Numbered from the stretch's first letter, positions 6,790 to 14,063 are shown. The stretch is DNA of 17,326 nt from Bacteroidales bacterium UBA1204 (GCA_002310075.1 DBXU01000078.1:614-17939); one strand, 5' to 3'. Notes: generated by a model not told the origin, from the letters alone. Made by a program: numbers and translations.

Positions 6790-9129
6790 TTAGAACGACA
6801 AGGTAAGACCCAAAGCCGGCATGATGGGGAGCTGGTGCACCACATCACTGGTGACGATATTGACATAAAACACATTCTTGCGATTATAGACATTCGTCAC
6901 ACTAAAGTCAGCCTCAAGCATCACGTTCTCTGTAAAATAGAATTTACGCTTTACATCCAAGTCAAGACGGTGATAGGTAGGCAAGCGCTTCGAATTGAGT
7001 TCGCCATAAAGCACGCCCAAATCCCCATTGGTGATGGTGAAATCGGAATTCAAACCATCTTGGAAAGAATAGTGCTCGTAGAAGCCTTGTACTGGCGTGA
7101 AGGGGAATCCGCTACCAAAGTTCCAGCGTCCACCGATTTCCCATTGGCGTTTCGAACCCGCCGTATAGGTCAAAATCAGGTTTACATTATGGCGGCGATC
7201 GAAATGGGGAGGATATTCCACAATCATAGTGCCATCCTCAACTGCTTTTTCGTACTCTCTCGTCACAAAGCCCAAAGCGTAAACGGCCCAAACATACCAA
7301 TGTTTGTCTTCGTATTTCATGGAAACATCAAAGCCATAAGCCTTGCCTTTCTCAACTGTAAAGTCTTTCTTCAGCAAATCGGGGACAAGCGTGTTTTGAG
7401 GTGTATCGGCATACAACTTATTGCGATTGATATTGGTCAGTTGGGTAAAGTCTTTCAAATACCCTTCCACATTCATAGTCAAATTGTTGCCAAGATCAAT
7501 CTCACTGCCCAAGATGAAATGGTTGGCTTTCTGGAGGAAAGAGGTGACCTTTTCTCCATTATAGGTACTCGGGAGGTTGTCGATGCCCGACAAAAAGCCG
7601 TAAAACAGGTTCACCACATCACGATCGCTTGTGGCAGCGACAAAATTTTGGGAATACTTACCTACTGCTGCTTTCAGGCGGAAACGTTCACCAACGTTGT
7701 ATTTCATGGCCAAGCGGGGCTCAACTGAGAAATCAGGCAATGAAGCATACCATTGCAGGCGCAGGCTCGGCTCCAACAGGAAGTCACCCAGCACAGCCTT
7801 GAACTTTGCATAAGCACCAATTTCTGTGGAGTTCACTTTTTGTGCGATTTTGTTGCCGCCATACAAGCTGTAAGTCTCATAATCGGTGGTATAGCCTAAC
7901 ATCTCGACACCATATTTCAAAGTGTGCTTTCCCATAAACTGGCTGAAATCGAAGCCCATGTTAAAGCCGTTGATCTTGCTGTAACGGTCAGGGTTGTCAA
8001 CTTCTTTCATGCGAGAAGTATAACTCGAATAAGCGATGTTACCCTCAATCATAACCGGCGACTTACCTGGAATGACCAAGAAATTGGTACCACCTCCAAA
8101 CGAATTCCATCCAAAGTCCGACAACGACATGTAATTGTTCACCTGGTCGTTGAATGAGAAGCCGAACAGGTTCACCTTACTGCCATTAGGAGCGTTGAGC
8201 GAAACCTTACCATAAATATCTTGGAAATTGAAAGGCAATCCCGTCTCAGAGGCATATTTATAAAGATACTTACTAGTTTGTTCCAAATAGGAGTTCTTGG
8301 CAGAAATGATGAACGAAGCGGTTGCATCATCAGGATTCTTGGCTTTTTTCAGAGGACCTTCCACCATCACCTTAGCACCGAAGCAGCTAGCGCCTATCTT
8401 ACCCGATAAGCGTTTCTTGTTGCCATCACGGGTAGATATGTCCATAATGGAAGAAATACGACCGCTATATTCTGCGCCAAAGCCTCCAGTGAAAACATCA
8501 GCGTTGCGGATGATATCGGTGTCGAAAACCGAGAACAGTCCGATGGAGTGGAATGGATTGTAGACCACCATACCATCCAGCAACACTTTATTTTGAATGG
8601 GCGATCCACCACGAATATAAAGCTGTCCACCTTGGTCTCCCGTAAAAATGACACCTGGGACAACTTGCAAGTATTGGGCGAAGTCAGCCTGACCGCCAAT
8701 GGTAGGAATCTTCGTGATGGTTTTGGGAGTCACACTGATTACCGATGTTTTGGTCTCGGTACGGGCTTCTATCTTCTCAGCAGTAACCGTCACCACGTCA
8801 AGTTTTTGGCTCGTTTCCTTCAAGAAGAACTTCCGGTTGATGGATTGTCCCTTTGACAGGCTCACTGGCTCAGAAATGGTGTCATAGCCCACGCAGGTAA
8901 TCAACAAGGTATAGTGTCCGTCGGGGATACGGTTAATGTTGAAGAAACCATTTTCATTCGTCGAGCCACCATACGTTGTACCTTTCAAATACACATTGGT
9001 GAACATCAAAGGCTCTCCCGTCGATTCCTCGTAGACAAAGCCTTTCACACTATTGTCTTGAGCAAAAGCCGGAATAACGAAAACTAGAAACAGGAAAGAG
9101 AGGATAATAGATCTGGTAAGATGACGCAT
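6790..9129 (-). CDS. TonB-dependent outer-membrane receptor with carboxypeptidase-regulatory-like domain
   Basis: A 779-residue receptor expected to import an unidentified ligand across the outer membrane using TonB energy. In order: signal peptide (1-24, ...IPAFAQ); carboxypeptidase-regulatory-like beta-sandwich (about 27-105: VKGFVYEESTGEPLMFTNVY, DGHYTLLITCVGYDTI); plug (about 115-230, with LYIRGGSPIQNKVLLDGM at 170-187); then a barrel ending LGLTLSF with terminal Phe. I start at the ATG at 9129; the ATG at 9135 (adding Met-Ser) is equally possible. A longer in-frame start at 9231 is rejected because it would place the coding region across a textbook promoter and push the signal peptide 34 residues in. 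There is no SusD-like lipoprotein beside it, so it is not a glycan SusC by context. I found no FRAP or NPNL haem-receptor motif. The CpeT-like gene follows 23 bases downstream. Confidence 0.93.
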   Translation of the reverse strand: MRHLTRSIILSFLFLVFVIPAFAQDNSVKGFVYEESTGEPLMFTNVYLKGTTYGGSTNENGFFNINRIPDGHYTLLITCVGYDTISEPVSLSKGQSINRKFFLKETSQKLDVVTVTAEKIEARTETKTSVISVTPKTITKIPTIGGQADFAQYLQVVPGVIFTGDQGGQLYIRGGSPIQNKVLLDGMVVYNPFHSIGLFSVFDTDIIRNADVFTGGFGAEYSGRISSIMDISTRDGNKKRLSGKIGASCFGAKVMVEGPLKKAKNPDDATASFIISAKNSYLEQTSKYLYKYASETGLPFNFQDIYGKVSLNAPNGSKVNLFGFSFNDQVNNYMSLSDFGWNSFGGGTNFLVIPGKSPVMIEGNIAYSSYTSRMKEVDNPDRYSKINGFNMGFDFSQFMGKHTLKYGVEMLGYTTDYETYSLYGGNKIAQKVNSTEIGAYAKFKAVLGDFLLEPSLRLQWYASLPDFSVEPRLAMKYNVGERFRLKAAVGKYSQNFVAATSDRDVVNLFYGFLSGIDNLPSTYNGEKVTSFLQKANHFILGSEIDLGNNLTMNVEGYLKDFTQLTNINRNKLYADTPQNTLVPDLLKKDFTVEKGKAYGFDVSMKYEDKHWYVWAVYALGFVTREYEKAVEDGTMIVEYPPHFDRRHNVNLILTYTAGSKRQWEIGGRWNFGSGFPFTPVQGFYEHYSFQDGLNSDFTITNGDLGVLYGELNSKRLPTYHRLDLDVKRKFYFTENVMLEADFSVTNVYNRKNVFYVNIVTSDVVHQLPIMPALGLTLSF

Positions 9130-9198
9130 ACTCATGTTGCTTACGTATTGTTTATTTGTTATTTCCAAAGATTCAATGCCACCGGGCAAAAGAATTTG

Positions 9199-9232
9199 CA
9201 AATATAACAAATTATCTTGAACGTCTTGCAAA
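9199..9232 (-). promoter_or_regulatory. promoter of the TonB-receptor gene (TTTG-N22-TATATTTG)
   Basis: Minus strand: TTTG (9232-9229), 22 bases, then TATATTTG (9206-9199). Both elements match the Bacteroidota sigma-ABfr consensus exactly and spacing is within the known range. This predicts a leader of about 60 bases before the ATG at 9129 and decides the start choice for the receptor. Confidence 0.65.
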
Positions 9233-9289
9233 TACCGCTAAAAATTCGAAAAAAAGCGGCATGAGACACCTTACAGGATCCATTCCTAC

Positions 9290-9610
9290 TTAGTCGAAGT
9301 CAAACAGGTCGTAGTCGAACACATCCCACCAATGCTTGACGGAGCTAACCCAACTGGAAGGATGTCGTTGCGCATAATCCTTTGCTTCGTTTTGATAGAG
9401 CAGGACCCCAACGCCCAGCAAAACTATAAGCAGGACAGCCCTTAACCATTCTTTCACAGGAAGTATCACCACACCCAAAAAGATGAGTAATAAAGGCCAA
9501 AGCTTATAGGCTACATGCCAATTGAAATCAATCACATCGAGAGAGGCAAGCAAGGCTACTACACCCACAAAAAGGATGATGATGCCAAGGAATAGGTTTC
9601 TGCTTTTCAT
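9290..9610 (-). CDS. LiaI/LiaF-like (DUF5668-type) small membrane protein
   Basis: A 106-residue inner-membrane protein with hydrophobic segments at about 6-27, 35-53 and 58-76. The first two form the module seen in LiaI/LiaF-type proteins: a Gly-rich hydrophobic helix, a short linker with NWH (29-31), then a helix starting LWPLLLIFLGVVILP. The same module occurs at the C-terminus of the PspC protein encoded just upstream. The C-terminal tail (about 77-106) is probably soluble and ends in a striking run of alternating aromatic and aspartate residues (WWDVFDYDLFDFD). Its ATG overlaps the stop of the PspC gene by four bases, implying translational coupling and joint function, inferred to be envelope-stress sensing or regulation. 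Confidence 0.75.
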   Translation of the reverse strand: MKSRNLFLGIIILFVGVVALLASLDVIDFNWHVAYKLWPLLLIFLGVVILPVKEWLRAVLLIVLLGVGVLLYQNEAKDYAQRHPSSWVSSVKHWWDVFDYDLFDFD

Positions 9611-10047
9611 GACTTTTTACTATTAAACGGAACGATAAGGAATAAACCGAACAAAATAAGAACTATAGGCCAAATCGTGTGCCAGTTGACATCTGGAACA
9701 TAGTAGTGCAGCAGTCCTAACACGCCCATGCCAATCAAAATCAATCCAGCGATAAGTCCACCTTTGCTAGGTTTGTACTTCACCATATCGGTGTTGCTTT
9801 CAGATGCCTCGGTTGTTCCGTCAGGAGAAACCACGTAGCTGGCGCCTTTTTGCTCTACGCGACCGGCTGGCATGACAATCCATAGCAGAATGTAAATCCA
9901 AAAGCCTGTGCTAAAGACAAAGAAAGCGATGGCGAAAAGCAGCCTGACCAAGGAGGCGTCGATGTCGAAATAGTTGGCCAATCCGGAGCAAACGCCGCCG
10001 ATGACTTTGTTTTGTGTGTCTCTTTGAAGTTTCTTGTTGTTTTCCAT
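9607..10047 (-). CDS. PspC-domain membrane protein with C-terminal LiaI-like module
   Basis: A 146-residue protein. Residues 6-63 form a PspC domain: basic N-terminus, VIGGVCSGLANYFDID (15-30), VRLLFAIAF, and a hydrophobic helix ending LLWIVMPAGR. A polar linker (64-95) follows, then a LiaI/DUF5668-like pair of helices (96-140: GGLIAGLILIGMGVLGLL, NWHTIWPIVLILFG). PspC proteins sit in the inner membrane and take part in envelope-stress responses in several phyla; the role here is inferred. I start at the ATG at 10047 (MENNKKLQRD). The 18-residue upstream extension to 10101 runs through the -7 promoter box and lacks domain content. It is first in a two-gene operon with the LiaI-like gene. Confidence 0.85.
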   Translation of the reverse strand: MENNKKLQRDTQNKVIGGVCSGLANYFDIDASLVRLLFAIAFFVFSTGFWIYILLWIVMPAGRVEQKGASYVVSPDGTTEASESNTDMVKYKPSKGGLIAGLILIGMGVLGLLHYYVPDVNWHTIWPIVLILFGLFLIVPFNSKKS

Positions 10048-10087
10048 TTTCGTTTTAGTTTTTAAAGGTTTAACATCCTTTTCAATA

Positions 10088-10122
10088 CAAAAATAGTGCA
10101 ATTTTTTCTTCTGTCATGCAAA
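10088..10122 (-). promoter_or_regulatory. promoter of the PspC operon (TTTG-N23-TATTTTTG)
   Basis: Minus strand: TTTG (10122-10119), 23 bases, then TATTTTTG (10095-10088), an exact TANNTTTG box. It implies a leader of about 35-40 bases before the ATG at 10047 and supports the shorter PspC start. A 12-base palindrome lies 11 bases upstream of the TTTG. Confidence 0.6.
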
Positions 10123-10132
10123 AAAGGAGGGT

Positions 10133-10144
10133 TGCAACGTTGCA
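10133..10144. promoter_or_regulatory. 12-base perfect palindrome upstream of the PspC promoter
   Basis: TGCAACGTTGCA reads the same on both strands. It sits between the terminator of the small T9SS cargo gene and the -33 element of the PspC operon promoter, a position fitting an operator for a dimeric regulator. A single palindrome without a second copy or a known regulator is weak evidence. Confidence 0.3.
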
Positions 10145-10150
10145 GGCAAC

Positions 10151-10181
10151 AAAAAAAAGGCGATGCCCCAGCATCGCCTTT
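10151..10181 (-). terminator. Rho-independent terminator after the T9SS cargo gene
   Basis: A perfect 11-base stem (10156-10166 with 10171-10181) closes a 4-base loop. Read on the minus strand it is followed by an unbroken T-run (10158-10151). It insulates the PspC operon downstream from the cargo gene that ends at 10202. Confidence 0.93.
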
Positions 10182-10201
10182 GATCTTTTTGTATGACAGC
10201 T

Positions 10202-10921
10202 TTATTTTCTAACCACAAACTTTTCGGTCTTCACGGCTTGGCCGTTCACCTTCAAGTTGCAGAAATAGATGCCTTCGGCGAGATCGTCGACCGAAAGGGT
10301 TGCTTGACCCTGCAAGCTGGTCAGTTCTTGGCTCTTCACTTCCTGGCCGAGCAGGTTGTATACGGACACAGAAGCCTTGCCTGCTTTTGTAAGCTGGTAG
10401 TTAAAACGCACCACCGATGAAGCAGGGTTAGGATAGGCACGACCTAAGACAACCGAGTTTTCATTGACGTTTTCTGAAGTATTGTAGGCAATAATGACAG
10501 AAACGCGCTCATCAGGATGCCTATCGTCATAAGCATAGTACTTGACGAAAGCTTTATCCGTCGGAGAAGTTGGCATGAAATGGGAAGCAAAATCACCCGG
10601 CGCAGAGACGGCACCCGCTGCCAAAGCCACTGACCCACTCACGTTGACAAATGGAGCAAAGCACATGCCCCAGCAGAAGTAGAGCGAACCCTCTGGCGCA
10701 TCGATGATTTCTCGTTCAATTATGACATTCAAGTCGGCGCCCGAAATGTTACGGAGTTGCATCTCCTGGATGTACTCTCCATAATCGGAATTGAAATCGT
10801 TGCAATACACCGTCTGGCCGTCGGCAAGTACTTCGCCCTCCAACTCGAATTGAAGGGACTGGGCAGAAACACAAGCTACCAAAGCTGTGAAAACAAAAGT
10901 AAAGATAGATTTTTTAATCAT
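10202..10921 (-). CDS. secreted protein with type A T9SS C-terminal sorting domain
   Basis: A 239-residue protein with a signal peptide (1-20, ...ACVSAQ), a central beta-rich domain (22-155) and an 80-residue C-terminal domain of the Por-secretion type. The last shows YPNP (163-166), a beta strand, VSVYNLLGQEV (26-36 of the domain), then LAEGIYF and a final VVRK. Such domains direct cargo through the type IX secretion system to the cell surface or medium, where they are cleaved. The central domain holds Cys40 and a CWGMC motif (83-87), likely disulfide partners once exported; I do not recognise a catalytic function. It is divergent from the Omp28-like T9SS cargo gene with 133 bases between, and has its own strong terminator. 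The sorting domain is confident; the role of the central domain is unknown. Confidence 0.85.
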   Translation of the reverse strand: MIKKSIFTFVFTALVACVSAQSLQFELEGEVLADGQTVYCNDFNSDYGEYIQEMQLRNISGADLNVIIEREIIDAPEGSLYFCWGMCFAPFVNVSGSVALAAGAVSAPGDFASHFMPTSPTDKAFVKYYAYDDRHPDERVSVIIAYNTSENVNENSVVLGRAYPNPASSVVRFNYQLTKAGKASVSVYNLLGQEVKSQELTSLQGQATLSVDDLAEGIYFCNLKVNGQAVKTEKFVVRK

Positions 10922-10958
10922 ATTTCTGATGTTTATTCTTTGATTCTATTTCAACTTG

Positions 10959-10989
10959 CAAAAATGCAAAACTTTTTCTAATCACGCAA
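10959..10989 (-). promoter_or_regulatory. candidate promoter of the small T9SS cargo gene
   Basis: Minus strand: TTG (10989-10987), 20 bases, then CATTTTTG (10966-10959), seven of eight matches to TANNTTTG. It leaves a leader of about 30 bases to the ATG at 10921. It is set back to back with the promoter of the divergent gene. Confidence 0.4.
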
Positions 10990-10997
10990 CAAAAATA

Positions 10998-11027
10998 TTG
11001 CCATTTTTTGAAAAATATCTACTTTTG
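10998..11027 (+). promoter_or_regulatory. candidate promoter of the Omp28-like gene (TTG-N19-TACTTTTG)
   Basis: TTG (10998-11000) is 19 bases ahead of TACTTTTG (11020-11027), an exact -7 match. A leader of about 20 bases leads to the ATG at 11055. The whole 133-base gap between the divergent T9SS cargo genes is AT-rich and otherwise holds only the opposing promoter. Confidence 0.5.
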
Positions 11028-11054
11028 TGCTGAAAACATCAAATAAAACTCGTA

Positions 11055-12683
11055 ATGAAAAGATTAACCATCATTATGGCATCGCTTCTGATGCTCGTCA
11101 CCTTGAAACTCAACGCGCAAAACGAACGTCTGCTATTGCTTGAAAGCTTCACCAACACTGGTTGTGTCCCTTGTGCCCAATACAACCCTACCATGGATGC
11201 ACTCATTGCAAACAACCTTGACAAGGTTGTGGCCATCAAATACCACGTTAATTGGCCTTCCTCATCCGATCCGATGTATCTTCATAACACGGCTGAAAAC
11301 GGAGCACGTACCAACTATTATAACGTCACATCTGTTCCACATGTTGTTGTCGATGGCAACCGTTTCACAGGTAACTCTGGAACCATCAATCAAAGCATCA
11401 TCGACCAGCTGCAGACGCTCGAATCGCCATACGAGTTGCGCCTCAGTTATGAGTTGGACGAAGCCAGCAACACTATAACCGTCCACGTATTAGGCCGTAC
11501 CTCATCAGCCATCGAAGGCAATTTGAGACTCTATGTGGCCGTCATCGAAAAAGAAATCCATTTCAACTCTGCCCCCGGGCCCAATGGCGAACGCGATTTC
11601 TACGATGTAATGAAGAAAATCCTGCCCTCGTCTTCCGGCACCAGTCTCGGCAGCGTAGAAGCTGGCGATTATTTCGCCTACACTTTCAAGTGGGAATGGG
11701 CCAACGTGTATAATGTCGACCAATTAGACGTCATTGCTTGGGTGCAAAACTACAACACAAAAGATGTGTATCAAGCTTGTAGGTCGAGCGAAAGTGTTAC
11801 TCCTTATTACGCCAACGAAGCTGCTGTGAGCAACATCAGCAATATGAAAAAAACCAACTGCAGCGGCGAAGCCGAGCCCAAAGTCGTATTGTCCAATAAC
11901 GGCAGCAACACGCTGAACGCTGCCGAATTGGAAGTATTCGTTAATGACGAGTTGTTGAAGACCGTCAACTGGAGCGGCAACCTAGCCACTTTTGAATCAG
12001 AGACCGTCGATTTAGGAGGGATCTCCTTCCCAGTCGAAGACGAAAACACCTTGGAAGTAAAGATCAAGAGCATCAATGGCGGTGATGACGAAGCCAGCAA
12101 CAACGACCTTGCCTCTTTTGGATTCAAAGGCTCGCCCGAAACCATCGGCAAAGTGCTGAAGCTCACCATCCGCACGGATGCCAACCCGCAAGAAACCACA
12201 TGGAAAATCACCAACCTTTCGACAGGCGAAGTCGTCCTTGAAGGCGGGCCTTACGAACAACCCACCACCATGTACACTGAAACCATAGAGATCACAGGCG
12301 ATGGCTGTTACGATTTCACCATCTATGATGCTGGCGGAAACGGATTCGGCACTGGTGGACTCTACGGGATGAAAGCAGGTAGCACCACGCTGTTCTCTGG
12401 CAACAGCTTTGGCGACAGCGAAAGCAATGAATTCTCCTATGAAGTAACGGCCGATGCGAACGAGTACCTCGACCAAAACGTCAGCATCTACCCCAACCCT
12501 ACTGATGGCCTACTCAACATCATTAGCCAAGACAAGCTACATGTCAGCATATACAACATGGCTGGGCAATGCGTCTACGAAGGCTATTGCGAAGGCTCGC
12601 AGAAAATCGACATGAGACGTTTCGGCAGTGGCGTTTACGCCGTCAAAGTCGGCAGTGAGACACAAAGGGTTGTGGTAAAGTGA
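11055..12683 (+). CDS. Omp28-like secreted thioredoxin-fold protein with T9SS sorting domain
   Basis: A 542-residue protein with a signal peptide (1-21, ...KLNAQ). The first domain (about 24-165) is thioredoxin-like: LLLLESFTNTGCVPCAQYNP carries a CXXC at Cys37/Cys40, and SVPHVVVDG (93-101) supplies the cis-proline, Pro95. This arrangement is that of the Omp28-related family, named for a Porphyromonas gingivalis surface protein. Beta-rich domains follow: about 250-345 looks like an adhesive or CARDB-like beta-sandwich, and about 365-465 (TWKITNLSTGEVV, GDGCYDFTIYDAGGNGFG) is a module common in T9SS cargo. Residues 472-542 form a type A sorting domain (YPNPTDG, VSIYNMAGQCVY, GVYAVKV, VVVK). 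It is expected at the surface or outside, possibly in thiol-disulfide exchange. Its stop overlaps the birA ATG by one base (TGATG). Confidence 0.88.
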   Translation: MKRLTIIMASLLMLVTLKLNAQNERLLLLESFTNTGCVPCAQYNPTMDALIANNLDKVVAIKYHVNWPSSSDPMYLHNTAENGARTNYYNVTSVPHVVVDGNRFTGNSGTINQSIIDQLQTLESPYELRLSYELDEASNTITVHVLGRTSSAIEGNLRLYVAVIEKEIHFNSAPGPNGERDFYDVMKKILPSSSGTSLGSVEAGDYFAYTFKWEWANVYNVDQLDVIAWVQNYNTKDVYQACRSSESVTPYYANEAAVSNISNMKKTNCSGEAEPKVVLSNNGSNTLNAAELEVFVNDELLKTVNWSGNLATFESETVDLGGISFPVEDENTLEVKIKSINGGDDEASNNDLASFGFKGSPETIGKVLKLTIRTDANPQETTWKITNLSTGEVVLEGGPYEQPTTMYTETIEITGDGCYDFTIYDAGGNGFGTGGLYGMKAGSTTLFSGNSFGDSESNEFSYEVTADANEYLDQNVSIYPNPTDGLLNIISQDKLHVSIYNMAGQCVYEGYCEGSQKIDMRRFGSGVYAVKVGSETQRVVVK

Positions 12684-13414
12684 TGCTCCAGTACCATCAT
12701 TTCGACACCCTCGATTCCACCAACGCCTACCTGCAAAGAAAGCTGTCGGAATGCGACATCCGAGATTGGGTGGTCAGTACCGACGAACAGACTGCAGGTA
12801 AAGGCATGGGCAACAACGGCTGGGAAAGTGAGGCTGCAAAGAACCTCACTTTCTCTTTAGCCGTGGACATGGGTTTCTTGCCCGCCGAAAGGCAATTCCT
12901 TCTTTCTGAAGCGGTGCCGCTTGGCATCATCGAAGTGTTGGACACATTCTTGCCCGCCGAAAAGCTTAGCATCAAATGGCCTAACGACATTTATTACAGC
13001 AACCGAAAACTAGCGGGAATCCTCATCAACAGCACCATCAAAGCCAATATGATGGACGTTTCCATCATCGGCATCGGACTGAATGTCAACCAAATGAAAT
13101 TTCAGGATTGGCCGACGCATCCAATTTCATTGAAGTTAATCTCGGGTATGGATTATGATTTACAACTTCTTTTGAAACAAATCGTTGAGCATGTCAAAAC
13201 AAAGGTGGAGCTGCTAAAGAGCAACCCCACCGCTATTGAGCACGCCTATTTGGAACGGTTGTTCCGCTATCAAACCTGGGCGGATTATGTAGTTGACGGA
13301 AAAACCCTTCGGCTTTTCATGACGGGAATAGACAGTTTCGGGAGGCTACAACTCGTTGACGAGCAACAGCAATTGCATTCTTTCGAAATCAAACAAATCA
13401 AGTTTTTGATTTAA
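12683..13414 (+). CDS. birA: biotin--[acetyl-CoA-carboxylase] ligase, monofunctional
   Basis: A 243-residue enzyme that activates biotin as biotinyl-AMP and attaches it to a lysine on biotin carriers. Visible motifs: FDTLDSTNAYL (7-17), TAGKGMGNNGWES (37-49), KWPNDIYY (98-105), KLAGILINS (109-117) with the adenylate-binding Lys109, and GIGLNVNQ (130-137). There is no N-terminal helix-turn-helix, so it is a class I ligase and not a repressor like E. coli BirA. The biotin/adenylate loop, GRGRRGR in E. coli, reads GKGMGNN (39-45), with the first arginine conservatively changed to lysine and the rest replaced. ATG at 12683 is preferred over the GTG one codon earlier (12680). It overlaps the upstream T9SS cargo gene and shares its last bases with convergent pyrE. 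Confidence 0.93.
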   Translation: MLQYHHFDTLDSTNAYLQRKLSECDIRDWVVSTDEQTAGKGMGNNGWESEAAKNLTFSLAVDMGFLPAERQFLLSEAVPLGIIEVLDTFLPAEKLSIKWPNDIYYSNRKLAGILINSTIKANMMDVSIIGIGLNVNQMKFQDWPTHPISLKLISGMDYDLQLLLKQIVEHVKTKVELLKSNPTAIEHAYLERLFRYQTWADYVVDGKTLRLFMTGIDSFGRLQLVDEQQQLHSFEIKQIKFLI

Positions 13415-14058
13415 TTCCACTTGTCGCTCCAGGCCTGCTGGTCTTTACGCCATTCCTTCAAGGATTGCACATCCTCCTCGGTAACGTATTTCTCTTCAAC
13501 TGCCTTCTGAATCAAAGTCTCATAGTTCGACAAAGTGACCAGCTGACATTCTTTCTCTTCAAAGTTTTTCTTGGCAAGTTCCATCTGATAGGTAAAGATG
13601 GCCACCATGCCCTTCACCTCGGCACCAGCCTCACGCAAAGCATCAACAGCCAAAAGGCTCGACTTGCCTGTGGAGACCAAGTCCTCGATGACCACCACCG
13701 ACTGACCTGGGGTTAACACACCCTCGATTTGGTTCTGCATGCCATGCGACTTCTTCTCGGATCGCACATACACAAAAGGCAGCCCTAATTCCTGTGCCAC
13801 CAATGCGCCTTGGGCGATGCCACCCGTGGCCACACCCGCAATCACATCAGGCTTACCGTAGTTTTGCATGATTTTCTCCACAAACTGTTGGCGGATATAG
13901 GTACGCACAGCAGGATAGGAAAGCGTGACACGGTTGTCGCAATAAATAGGGCTTTTCAGTCCGGACGCCCAAGTGAACGGAGCCTGGGGGCTTAGCTTCA
14001 CGGCCTTGATCTGAAGGAGATGCTGGGCCAATGTCAATGCTGAATCTTCGTATTTCAT
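13411..14058 (-). CDS. pyrE: orotate phosphoribosyltransferase
   Basis: A 215-residue cytoplasmic enzyme that joins orotate and PRPP to give OMP in de novo pyrimidine synthesis. The PRPP-binding signature is VVVIEDLVSTGKS (121-133). The flexible catalytic loop is RSEKKSHGMQNQIEG (99-113), and FTWASGLKSPIYCDNR (28-43) matches the conserved N-terminal substrate region. The ATG at 14058 gives the usual family length. An upstream in-frame ATG at 14133 would add 25 non-conserved residues and run into the divergent Nudix gene, so it is rejected. It converges on birA: both stop codons lie inside one TTAA (13411-13414), with no terminator between. It is divergent from the Nudix gene across 67 bases. 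Confidence 0.96.
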   Translation of the reverse strand: MKYEDSALTLAQHLLQIKAVKLSPQAPFTWASGLKSPIYCDNRVTLSYPAVRTYIRQQFVEKIMQNYGKPDVIAGVATGGIAQGALVAQELGLPFVYVRSEKKSHGMQNQIEGVLTPGQSVVVIEDLVSTGKSSLLAVDALREAGAEVKGMVAIFTYQMELAKKNFEEKECQLVTLSNYETLIQKAVEEKYVTEEDVQSLKEWRKDQQAWSDKWN

Positions 14059-14063
14059 GGTTG

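Noticed and set aside
6835..7728. 297-codon plus-strand frame opposite the TonB receptor
   Set aside because: Antisense shadow of conserved barrel sequence, no recognisable domain.
6790..9129. Haem-specific receptor assignment for the TonB-dependent protein
   Set aside because: No FRAP or NPNL box was found by reading; the CpeT-like neighbour alone is not enough to assign haem.
9130..9231. 34-residue N-terminal extension of the TonB receptor from an ATG at 9231
   Set aside because: It would overlie an exact TTTG-N22-TATATTTG promoter and bury the signal peptide; the ATG at 9129 (or 9135) fits far better.
4435..9231. Classical polysaccharide utilization locus around the fucosidase and TonB receptor
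   Set aside because: No SusD-like lipoprotein, no hybrid two-component or ECF regulator, and a terminator separates the convergent fucosidase and receptor units.
1..13414. Functional biotin cluster linking the first fragment to birA
   Set aside because: They lie more than 12 kb apart and the fragment lacks a visible biotin lysine.
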